NCBI GenBank assembly: GCA_027025615.1
Contig: JALVQM010000411.1
Coordinates: 1 to 10,300, forward strand
Source: Desulfobacteraceae bacterium
Lineage (GTDB): Bacteria > Desulfobacterota > Desulfobacteria > Desulfobacterales > Desulfosarcinaceae
DNA: 10,300 nt
Reading direction: 5' to 3'
This document shows positions 1 to 5,571 of the stretch, piece by piece (position 1 is the stretch's first letter; every line of letters begins with the position of its first letter). The notes beneath the pieces were generated by a model, which searched no databases, was not told the origin of the DNA, and saw only the letters and a list, made by a program, of their open reading frames with translations. A program made the position numbers and the translations under genes.

Positions 1-106
1 TTTGCAGGACTGAAGACCCCTCGAAGACTACGAGGTTGATAGGCCAGGTGTGTAAGCACAGCAATGTGTTTAGCTTACTGGTACTAATTGGTCGTGCGGC
101 TTGGCC
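1..106 (+). rRNA. rrl: 23S ribosomal RNA, 3' end (partial)
   Basis: The first ~106 bases match the conserved 3' terminus of bacterial 23S rRNA: the GAAGACTACGAGGTTGATAG segment, then GGTGTGTAAGCACAGCAATG and GGTACTAATTGGTCG, which form the last helices of domain VI. The gene enters from the left edge, so only its end is seen. The exact 3' end is approximate and set by the end of the conserved GGCTTGGCC stretch. No tRNA lies between it and the 5S gene. Confidence 0.97.
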
Positions 107-168
107 ACAAAACAATCGATACAAGTAATCTGTTCAGCAAATAAATCTATCCAAAAAATGTTCAAATT

Positions 169-286
<118 letters not shown>

Positions 287-294
287 ATCTTTAT

Positions 295-330
295 AAACCC
301 GAAACCAATTTAATTGGTTTCGGGTTTTTT
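295..330 (+). terminator. Intrinsic terminator of the rRNA operon
   Basis: A long near-perfect hairpin begins 8 nt after the 5S gene. AAACCCGAAACCAATT (295-310) is complementary to AATTGGTTTCGGGTTT (312-327), and a T run follows (to 330, with more T-rich sequence after GG). This is a classic rho-independent terminator. The ABC ATPase gene on the opposite strand ends at 347, so the convergent transcripts meet here. The minus-strand side lacks a clear T tract, so it should work mainly for the rRNA operon. Confidence 0.93.
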
Positions 331-346
331 GGTTTTTGCCCCTCGA

Positions 347-1135
347 CTATTTTCGGTTCCTGATTTTTTTGAAAAGAAGATGAAAATCGTCGGATTCTCT
401 TTTTCGCGGACGTTCAAGATTGACTGAAATATCATCGATCAGACGGCCGGGATATTTATCCATAATTAAAATTCGGTCTGCCAGACTTAGGGCTTCGCTC
501 AAATCGTGTGTTACAAAAAATATCGTTTGGTTCAACTTTGCCCAAATTTTAAGAAGAAGGTCTTGCATATCTTCACGGGCTTGAGCATCAAGGGCGCCAA
601 AAGGTTCATCCATCAAGAGGATTTTAGGCTGCAATACTAGCACACGGGCAAGGGCAGCCCTTTGTTTCATCCCACCCGAAATTGAAGCAGGCAGGTAGTC
701 CTTGAAGGGTAAAAGGTCCACCAAATTTAAAATACTCTCTATGCGCTTTTTAATTTTTTTCCGATTATCCCCAATTCGGCGCAGGCCAAAGGAAATATTT
801 TCTTCAACTGTTAACCAGGGAAAAAGTGCATCTTCCTGGAATACTACACAGCGGTCAGGGCCTGGACGACACACAGGTTTGCCGTTTATCAGGATGGATC
901 CACTTGTGGGATGTAAAAAACCGGCGATGATTTTCAGTAAAGTGGTTTTTCCGCAACCGCTGGGGCCAATCAGGCAGACAAGTTGTCCCGGGGAAATATC
1001 GAAGGATAAATTTTCAAAAACTATAAATGGTTTCCCACCGGTCTGAAATACAGCCGATAGATTCCTTGCTGACAAAGCCGGAGGGCCAACCATCACAGTA
1101 TCATCGGGTACTACTTGTCTTAGATAAGGTTTCAT
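347..1135 (-). CDS. ABC transporter ATP-binding protein, nitrate/sulfonate/taurine (NitT/TauT) class
   Basis: This is the cytoplasmic ATPase that powers import by the neighbouring permease. It has 262 residues, normal for SsuB/TauB/NrtD-type proteins. All nucleotide-binding motifs are visible: Walker A GPSGCGKT (57-64), Q-loop Gln100 in VFQEDALFPW, signature ISGGMKQR (152-159), Walker B ILLMDEPFGALD (172-183) and the H-loop His210 in FVTHDL. The segment following the Q-loop (LFPWLTVEENI) is typical of this importer class. The ATG overlaps the permease stop by 4 nt (ATGA), indicating translational coupling. The ligand cannot be assigned from the ATPase; sulfonate, taurine, nitrate, bicarbonate and pyrimidine-precursor importers look alike at this level. 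The ORF appears intact. Confidence 0.93.
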   Translation of the reverse strand: MKPYLRQVVPDDTVMVGPPALSARNLSAVFQTGGKPFIVFENLSFDISPGQLVCLIGPSGCGKTTLLKIIAGFLHPTSGSILINGKPVCRPGPDRCVVFQEDALFPWLTVEENISFGLRRIGDNRKKIKKRIESILNLVDLLPFKDYLPASISGGMKQRAALARVLVLQPKILLMDEPFGALDAQAREDMQDLLLKIWAKLNQTIFFVTHDLSEALSLADRILIMDKYPGRLIDDISVNLERPRKRESDDFHLLFKKIRNRK

Positions 1136-1911
1136 GTCATTCTCCTGGCGCTTTTTGAAAATATACGCAGACAGGATATCAACAGTTTGTCGCTGATACG
1201 GCCGATGATGGCAATCAGGATTATGCCTACCATGATCATGTCTATTCTTCCCACCATACGGGCGTCCATTATTACAGCTCCTATCCCATCAGGTACACCG
1301 GTAAGTTCGCCAAGGACCAGATATGCCCAGGAAATACCAAGTCCCAAACGCAAACCGGTGACTATTTGAGGCATGGCTCCGGGAATAAGAATTAAAAAGG
1401 TACCACGCAAGCGGTCCACTCCCATCATGGCTCCGGATTGAAGCCAGATAGGATTTACCTGGCGGGCACCGGATGCTGCATTGAGGTAAATTGGGAAAAA
1501 AGCCGCCAGGGCAACCAGGAAAATCGTGGTCCTAAAACCTATACCGAACCATACCAGGGCCAGAGGAAGCCAGCTTATGCCCGGAACGGCCCTTACCGCA
1601 TTGATTGAGGTGCCCAGCAGCTGTTGGATGCTTTTGACCCTTCCAGATAGAATACCAAGAGGCAGGCCCAGTATTGCAGCAAGCAGAAACCCAAGAAAGA
1701 CTCGAAGCAAGCTAACCCAAGTATCGTTTAAAAAACGGCCGGCAAAAGGCCCTTGTTCTGCATTGCCGAAAAGGTAGATATATCCGGTTTTAACAATTTC
1801 GGCCGGTGGGGGCAGCAGATACTCTGGTACGGAACCAAGATAGCTTACAACGGTCCAAATCGCCAGCACAGTCATCGGAATCAGCCAAGATAGAAACTGT
1901 TTTTTGTACAT
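1132..1911 (-). CDS. ABC transporter permease, SsuC/TauC/NrtB-like
   Basis: An integral membrane permease of 259 residues with several hydrophobic segments: near residues 8-28, 70-90, about 105-145 (two close helices), 180-205 and 222-242. The segment VRAVPGISWLPLALVWFGIG (residues ~107-126) is characteristic of the SsuC/TauC family. The cytoplasmic coupling (EAA-like) loop lies around SGAMMGVDRLRGTFLILIPGAMP. It forms an operon with the downstream ATPase through the 4-nt overlap. The ATG has only a weak, close AAGG upstream. A periplasmic or lipoprotein substrate-binding protein, usually the first gene of such operons, is missing; upstream is only decayed sequence. The transporter may therefore use a binding protein encoded elsewhere, or be a remnant. 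Confidence 0.9.
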   Translation of the reverse strand: MYKKQFLSWLIPMTVLAIWTVVSYLGSVPEYLLPPPAEIVKTGYIYLFGNAEQGPFAGRFLNDTWVSLLRVFLGFLLAAILGLPLGILSGRVKSIQQLLGTSINAVRAVPGISWLPLALVWFGIGFRTTIFLVALAAFFPIYLNAASGARQVNPIWLQSGAMMGVDRLRGTFLILIPGAMPQIVTGLRLGLGISWAYLVLGELTGVPDGIGAVIMDARMVGRIDMIMVGIILIAIIGRISDKLLISCLRIFSKSARRMT

Positions 1912-1914
1912 ACC

Positions 1915-2170
1915 TTAATATCTTTTTTTAACATAGTGATTTATTACAAAATACAGGAAGTCGATTCTGCGTCTGTCCGTGTTGGTAAAAGCGAAAATGC
2001 GGCCATTATCCTTTTGCAGGTATTGATGGTGGTACAAAGGGTTGATAGTCTGCGCCGTACCCCATATTCTATCTTTTAATTTATTTTCAAGCATTGAGTA
2101 TATGAAGCAGGTATCCATAAATATTAGATAGATGGAGGCGGTTTTTGAAAAAGTAATCGCAACGTTCATC
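1915..2170 (-). other. Unassigned open stretch upstream of the ABC permease
   Basis: The minus strand stays open here, in the same frame as the last readable part of the radical SAM remnant (up to SSPRDVV). An 87-codon reading from a GTG at 2178 to a stop at 1915 is possible. The residues after the SSPRDVVRMN segment do not resemble the radical SAM family or a solute-binding protein that I recognise. No convincing ribosome binding site precedes the GTG. I consider it probably non-functional sequence between the remnant and the permease gene, though it could hold the promoter of the ABC operon. No clear -35/-10 pair was found. Confidence 0.35.
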
Positions 2171-2786
2171 CTGACCACATCCCTTGGGCTTGAGCCTACT
2201 TCAGGAAAAAGCAGGTTGGCTACGGATATGAGTGAAACAGTATTGGGATCATGGAACCAATGCCCCCCGGGTATCTCGCCCCTGACAAGCCGCGATACGG
2301 CAACCTGACGGGAAATTTCTTTTCACTTATCATGCCGTGTTTTCCCATGGGGGAGCCAGAAAAATTTATTCTCCCGATCACTACACTGTAGGTGGCCCTG
2401 TACCGGCGTGCCAGGAAAATCAGATCAACAATTTCCTAATGGCTGTGTTCAGGCCCCATAGGATCGACACAATTGATCCATTGCAGGCCGATGTCTTTTA
2501 AACCCTTGATTGTGCCGGTGGGTTTTTCACGCTCAAAAGGAGTGTCTCGCCCTTGTCCAAGCCTGAGGGCATGATAAGCACTTACAAATCCGGCGTTTGG
2601 TAGCCCTTCACCTTCTTTGTGGGTTATATCTATGGTGTTGGCAACAAGGGCAGCGTAGACATTTGGCTTGAGCATACGTTTTGTTACCAACAGCCTGGGA
2701 AAAGGAAAGCTACCGTTTATCATAAGGTTCACAATGCATCGGCTCTGTAAAGTTATTTCCAGGTAATTACTTGCCCGAAAAATCAT
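2171..2786 (-). pseudogene. Broken C-terminal remnant of a BioB-like radical SAM protein
   Basis: Reading on the minus strand from 2786, the frame encodes 116 residues ending GLQWINCVDPMGPEHSH and then an amber stop (2436-2438). The same frame continues with EIVDLIFLARRYRATYSVVIG and PMGKHGMISEKKF. A one-base deletion near 2310-2315 then moves the homology to another frame: RQVAVSRLVRGEIPG, then DPNTVSLISVANLLFPEVGSSPRDVV. From memory, this order (a C-V-x-P-x-GPEH segment, GMISE, a DPN/EPN segment, GANL-like and EVGSSPRD) resembles the C-terminal half of a BioB-like radical SAM family. The N-terminal part with the CxxxCxxC cluster motif is absent, because the regulator gene lies there. The ATG at 2784-2786 overlaps the regulator stop (ATGA), so a short peptide may still be translated. 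The family call is from memory of motifs, not a search. Confidence 0.6.
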
Positions 2787-4165
2787 GTTTTGATGATCTT
2801 GTCGATTTCTATGCCATATTTCCTGATTCGATTCCAGACTGTAACCCTGGATACTCCCAATAATTTAGCGGTCATGGTTTGATTGCCTTTTGCCTTTTGC
2901 AGGGCCTTGATCAGTTGTTGCTTTTTGACTTCGTCCTTGGTTTCCTGGTATGTTTTGGTTTCCACAGCGGGTTGGGTACCTGTTGATATTTCAGGTGGTA
3001 AGTGCTCGGGTGTAATAACCTCGTTTTGACAGGATACAAATGCGTACTCCAATGCGCTTTTCAATTCCCGCACATTGCCTGGCCAAGGGTAATTCATCAT
3101 TGCCTGTAAAGCCTCGGGGGTTATGGCCTCTATGGGCTTGTTGGTCTTGAGTCGGATGCGATGGAAAAACGATTCTGCCAGCAAAGGGATATCACTGATT
3201 CTATCACGCAAGGGTGGAATATTGATTGGAATTACATTTATGCGATAAAATAGATCATGCCTGAAGCGTCCCTTTTCGACAAGTTGTTTCAGGTCTTGGT
3301 TAGTGGCTGTAATAACACGCACATTGATTTCTATGGGTCGGTTGTCGCCCACCCTTTCAATTACCTTTTCTTCCAGGACCCGTAAAAGCTTGACCTGAGT
3401 CACCAGGGGAAGGTCACCGATTTCATCAAGGAAAATATCCCCCCCGTTAGCGGCTTCAAAGCGTCCCTGGCGGTCCTGGTATGCACCGGTAAAAGCTCCT
3501 TTGACATGGCCGAAGAGTTCACTTTCAAGCAGTGATTCACTGAGGGCGGCGCAATTGACTTTCATGAAAGCCTTATGACTCCTTGGTCCGGCAGCGTGAA
3601 TCGCTTTAGCTACCAGTTCTTTGCCGGTTCCACTTTCTCCCAGAATAATTACCGGTGCGTCTGATTGGGCGGCATTGGATATAAGGTCGAATACTTGTTG
3701 CATTACACTGCTGGCTCCCAGAATGCCGTAGAATCCGTCACTTGACTGCAACTCGCGGCGGCAAGCCTCGATTTGGCTATCTTTTTCCAACAGCTCGGTA
3801 ATATCGGTAAATGTCTCAACCCCGCCTATGGCTTTGTTGTTTTCATCATAAAGGACCGCTGCATTTTTCAGGACATGCACGTATTGACCGTTTGACTTCT
3901 GGATAAGGCAGCGCTTCATGTTCAGCTTACCTTCCCGGAACAGGCGACACCACTGCTTGGAATCTTTCCCGCGGGCTATATCACAAGCATTGCAGTTGAG
4001 CATGGTGCAACGGCTTCCGAGCAAATCCCGCTGCGTATAACCGGTAATATTTTCAAAAGCCTTATTGACCGAAACAATGGTTCCCCGGTTATCCACAATC
4101 ATTATGCCGTCTTGGATGGTATCTACAACTGTTTCCCAATAGGCCTTGAGTTCCCGTTCAAACAT
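2783..4165 (-). CDS. Sigma-54-dependent transcriptional activator with Cys-rich PAS sensor (PAS-AAA+-Fis HTH)
   Basis: A cytoplasmic enhancer-binding protein of 460 residues that opens promoter complexes of sigma-54 RNA polymerase by ATP hydrolysis. Domains in order: PAS sensor (~10-125), AAA+ domain (~148-375) with Walker A GESGTGKE (176-183), sigma-54 contact loop GAFTGA (223-228) and Walker B GGDIFLDEIGDL (241-252), then WPGNVRELKSALEYA (361-375) and a C-terminal Fis-type HTH (~413-450, with AKLLGVSRVTVWNRIRKYGI). There is no response-regulator receiver domain, so control is probably by the PAS domain itself. That domain holds C53, C58, C61, C73 and C86, suggesting a redox, metal or Fe-S signal (inference). 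The ATG has AAGGA about 7 nt upstream. The gene is divergent from the tusA-mvhD-qmo cluster, whose upstream region carries a -24/-12 promoter and repeated sites, so this operon is its likely target. Confidence 0.95.
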   Translation of the reverse strand: MFERELKAYWETVVDTIQDGIMIVDNRGTIVSVNKAFENITGYTQRDLLGSRCTMLNCNACDIARGKDSKQWCRLFREGKLNMKRCLIQKSNGQYVHVLKNAAVLYDENNKAIGGVETFTDITELLEKDSQIEACRRELQSSDGFYGILGASSVMQQVFDLISNAAQSDAPVIILGESGTGKELVAKAIHAAGPRSHKAFMKVNCAALSESLLESELFGHVKGAFTGAYQDRQGRFEAANGGDIFLDEIGDLPLVTQVKLLRVLEEKVIERVGDNRPIEINVRVITATNQDLKQLVEKGRFRHDLFYRINVIPINIPPLRDRISDIPLLAESFFHRIRLKTNKPIEAITPEALQAMMNYPWPGNVRELKSALEYAFVSCQNEVITPEHLPPEISTGTQPAVETKTYQETKDEVKKQQLIKALQKAKGNQTMTAKLLGVSRVTVWNRIRKYGIEIDKIIKT

Positions 4166-4264
4166 GTTAAATATCCTTTAAATAATTTTAACATATATTT
4201 AAAATTAACCTTAACACTTTAACAGTATATTGACAACCAAAGTATTTCATTTCAGTATCCAAGA

Positions 4265-4327
4265 CATCTGTTTGTATCTATATCTGCTTGTAATAACATA
4301 ATAAACAATCATTTCAATAAACAGATG
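4265..4327. promoter_or_regulatory. Symmetric four-copy repeat array, likely sigma-54 activator binding sites
   Basis: Four related 12-mers are arranged symmetrically about position 4296. Two point forward: CATCTGTTTGTA (4265-4276) and TATCTGCTTGTA (4281-4292). Two point backward: 4300-4311 (reverse complement TGATTGTTTATT) and 4316-4327 (reverse complement CATCTGTTTATT). Copies on each side are exactly 16 nt apart. The outer pair forms a perfect 9-bp inverted repeat (CATCTGTTT / AAACAGATG); the inner pair is weaker. The array sits about 50-90 nt upstream of the -24/-12 promoter, where enhancer-binding proteins usually bind. The divergently encoded Fis-HTH activator is the obvious candidate ligand (inference). 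Confidence 0.65.
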
Positions 4328-4343
4328 GTTGCCGGCATCAAAC

Positions 4344-4359
4344 CGGCATCGTATTTGCT
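4344..4359 (+). promoter_or_regulatory. Sigma-54 (-24/-12) promoter for the tusA-mvhD-qmo cluster
   Basis: CGGCATCGTATTTGCT matches the sigma-54 consensus TGGCACG-N4-TTGCW. The invariant GG (4345-4346) and GC (4357-4358) are separated by exactly 10 nt and the full TTGCT is present. Transcription would start near 4370, leaving a leader of about 30 nt before the ATG at 4399. The -24 element is the second copy of a direct repeat CCGGCATC (4332-4339 and 4343-4350). The first copy also has GG-N10-GC spacing (4334-4347) but lacks the TT of the -12 element. The adjacent sigma-54 activator gene supports the call. Confidence 0.8.
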
Positions 4360-4398
4360 CTATGGGAAAATAAAAGACTAGGGCATGCAGGAATTAAT

Positions 4399-4656
4399 AT
4401 GGCGGCGGAGCAAGAGCTGGATATCAGGGGGATGATGGCACCGTTTGGGTTACTCAAAGTAACCCTGGCCTTTGAGGGCTTGGCTGTTGGGTCTATATTA
4501 AAAATCAAGGTAGGCGACAGGTCAACGGTAGATGATATTCTGAAAGTTTTGAAAAGATTTGCCTATCTGGTTTTGGATATTAGCAAGATTGAAGATTATT
4601 TTACTTTAAGCCTGAAAAAGAATTCGGGCTTGGAAAAACACCAAGAGCAACACTGA
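4399..4656 (+). CDS. TusA/SirA-like protein lacking the catalytic cysteine
   Basis: An 85-residue cytoplasmic protein with the TusA fold pattern: the opening LDIRG (7-11), helix 1 following a Pro (LLKVTLAFEGL), the strand GSILKIKVGD (32-41), a second helix (STVDDILKVLKRFAY) and a final strand (YFTLSLKK). In TusA the signature is RGxxCPxP, where the Cys carries persulfide sulfur. Here the same place reads RGMMAPFG: Ala14 replaces the Cys and Gly17 the second Pro. The protein therefore cannot carry sulfur in the usual way and may be a partner or decoy for the canonical TusA encoded 32 nt downstream (inference). It is the first gene after the sigma-54 promoter, with AGGA 6 nt before the ATG. A slightly earlier ATG at 4385 is in another frame. 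Confidence 0.75.
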   Translation: MAAEQELDIRGMMAPFGLLKVTLAFEGLAVGSILKIKVGDRSTVDDILKVLKRFAYLVLDISKIEDYFTLSLKKNSGLEKHQEQH

Positions 4657-4688
4657 TATAAATTCAACTTTATTTTTAGGAGGAAAAA

Positions 4689-4943
4689 ATGAGTGATCTG
4701 GATCTTACAAGCATTGAGGTTTCAAGTACAGTTGATGCACGTGGAAGTGCCTGCCCGGGTCCGCTTCTGGAAGCTAAAAAAGGCATTGGTAAAGTAAAAG
4801 TAGGTGAAGTGCTGGAAGTCTATTCCAATGATTCCGGAACCAGAAAAGATATACCGGCTTGGGCGAAAAAAGTAGGCCACGAATATCTTGGTGTACTGGA
4901 AGCCGACGGTTATGACAAACACTTTGTTCGCAGGAAAAAATAG
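4689..4943 (+). CDS. tusA: TusA family sulfur-carrier protein
   Basis: A small cytoplasmic sulfur carrier of 84 residues. The signature VDARGSACPGPLLEAKKGI (15-33) holds the catalytic Cys22 in a CPGP motif. It is followed by the family pattern VGEVLEVYSND (38-48), T/KDIPAWAKKVGHEYLG and a closing strand. TusA proteins take persulfide sulfur from cysteine desulfurases or rhodaneses and hand it to acceptors. In dissimilatory sulfur metabolism they feed Dsr or sHdr enzymes. A perfect AGGAGG (4678-4683) lies 5 nt before the ATG, suggesting high expression, stronger than its Cys-less neighbour. The next gene starts 10 nt after the stop. The acceptor is unknown, but the neighbours point to the MvhD/HdrA/Qmo proteins (inference). 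Confidence 0.9.
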   Translation: MSDLDLTSIEVSSTVDARGSACPGPLLEAKKGIGKVKVGEVLEVYSNDSGTRKDIPAWAKKVGHEYLGVLEADGYDKHFVRRKK

Positions 4944-4953
4944 GCAGGTTCAC

Positions 4954-5382
4954 ATGGCAAGTCAGCAGAAGATATCCGGTAAAGGTAAAATTCTGATAAT
5001 GGCTACAGAAAATTGTGCTTACCCGGGAGCAAACTCGGTGGGCCAGGCACATTCCACTTATCCAGCCAATACCTATATCATGCGGGTCAGGGCACCTGTT
5101 CTTTTTCCGGAGCAGTTTTATCTGGATTGTTTCAGGAAAGGCATCAGTGGGATAATAATTATGTCTTGTGGCGAGGAGTGTCCGTACGAAGGCGCTTACC
5201 ACGCCCTGGCAAAACGGATAGACAAGGTTTACCAGTTGATGAAAGAAAATGGGCTCGATATTCGCCGGCTGCGTTTGACTGCCATTTGTACTGTTTGCAA
5301 CCGGGCTTTTCTGAAAGAGGTCAACGACATGAACGAGTTGATTTCCGAACTGGGGCCACCGGTGCTTAAAAAGGCTGCTTAA
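4954..5382 (+). CDS. mvhD: MvhD/FlpD-like iron-sulfur electron-transfer protein
   Basis: A 142-residue protein of the MvhD (methyl-viologen hydrogenase delta, FlpD) family, which binds a [2Fe-2S] cluster and links electron donors to HdrA. Visible family features are ENCAYPGAN (19-27), YPANTYIMRVRAP (36-48), a C-x3-C in IIIMSCGEECPYEGAYHALAKRI (67-89) and RLRLTAICTVCNRAFLKEVNDM (105-126), close to the family's RLRLEWIS...FAEVVNEF pattern. Cysteines are C21, C59, C72, C76, C112 and C115. MvhD usually has more cysteines near its N-terminus and C-x4-C in the middle, so the cluster ligands may differ. The ATG at 4954 was chosen because an in-frame ATG at 4888 would overlap tusA by 56 nt. In Desulfovibrio QmoB this domain is, as I recall, fused; here it stands alone. 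Confidence 0.85.
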   Translation: MASQQKISGKGKILIMATENCAYPGANSVGQAHSTYPANTYIMRVRAPVLFPEQFYLDCFRKGISGIIIMSCGEECPYEGAYHALAKRIDKVYQLMKENGLDIRRLRLTAICTVCNRAFLKEVNDMNELISELGPPVLKKAA

Positions 5383-5470
5383 GAGGCTACTGAAAAGCTA
5401 AGCGGGCGTAGATGCAGCCAGGTAAAATGTGGTTAAAAAGCAGAAGTTTTGATTGTTTTAAACCAGAAAA

Positions 5471-5535
5471 GGCCAGGCACAGTAATTTTGTGACAACTTT
5501 TTAAGGTGCTGCTTCCGGTACAGGTATGCCTGGCC
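5471..5535 (+). promoter_or_regulatory. Long inverted repeat in the mvhD-qmoA gap
   Basis: The 189-nt gap before qmoA (5383-5571) contains a perfect 9-bp inverted repeat, GGCCAGGCA (5471-5479) and TGCCTGGCC (5527-5535), with 47 nt between the arms. The right arm is about 35 nt before the qmoA start. It could be an operator or a folded leader that separates expression of tusA-mvhD from qmo. I found no clear promoter and no T tract that would make it a terminator. TGGCC...CTTGC near 5531-5548 resembles a -24/-12 element, but the spacing is three bases too long. Confidence 0.35.
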
Positions 5536-5557
5536 GCATCAATCTTGCCCGGTAAGC

Positions 5558-5563
5558 AAGGAG
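5558..5563 (+). promoter_or_regulatory. Ribosome binding site that sets the qmoA start
   Basis: AAGGAG lies 8 nt before the ATG at 5572. It favours this start over an in-frame ATG at 5506, which has no such site and would add a 22-residue tail (MLLPVQVCLAASI...) unlike any HdrA-family N-terminus. Confidence 0.8.
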
Positions 5564-5571
5564 ACATACTG

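Noticed and set aside
2436..2438. In-frame amber codon followed by open, family-like sequence, suggesting pyrrolysine or stop readthrough
   Set aside because: The continuation has a frameshift about 120 nt later, the N-terminal half of the domain is missing, and the stop is not at an active-site position of a methylamine methyltransferase. Gene decay explains it better.
4334..4347. Overlapping GG-N10-GC in the first CCGGCATC repeat as an alternative -24/-12 promoter
   Set aside because: Spacing fits, but the -12 part reads CGGC rather than TTGC. The element at 4344-4359 is clearly better.
4888..4953. Upstream in-frame ATG for the MvhD-like gene
   Set aside because: It would overlap tusA by 56 nt and adds residues unlike the family; the ATG at 4954, 10 nt after the tusA stop, fits operon spacing.
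5531..5550. Possible second -24/-12 promoter (TGGCC...CTTGC) before qmoA
   Set aside because: The distance between the GG and GC elements is 13 nt rather than 10, which sigma-54 does not tolerate.
5506..5571. Upstream ATG extending qmoA by 22 residues
   Set aside because: AAGGAG sits 8 nt before the ATG at 5572, and HdrA/QmoA proteins begin a few residues before the GxGxxG motif. The extension overlaps the inverted repeat and has no ribosome binding site.
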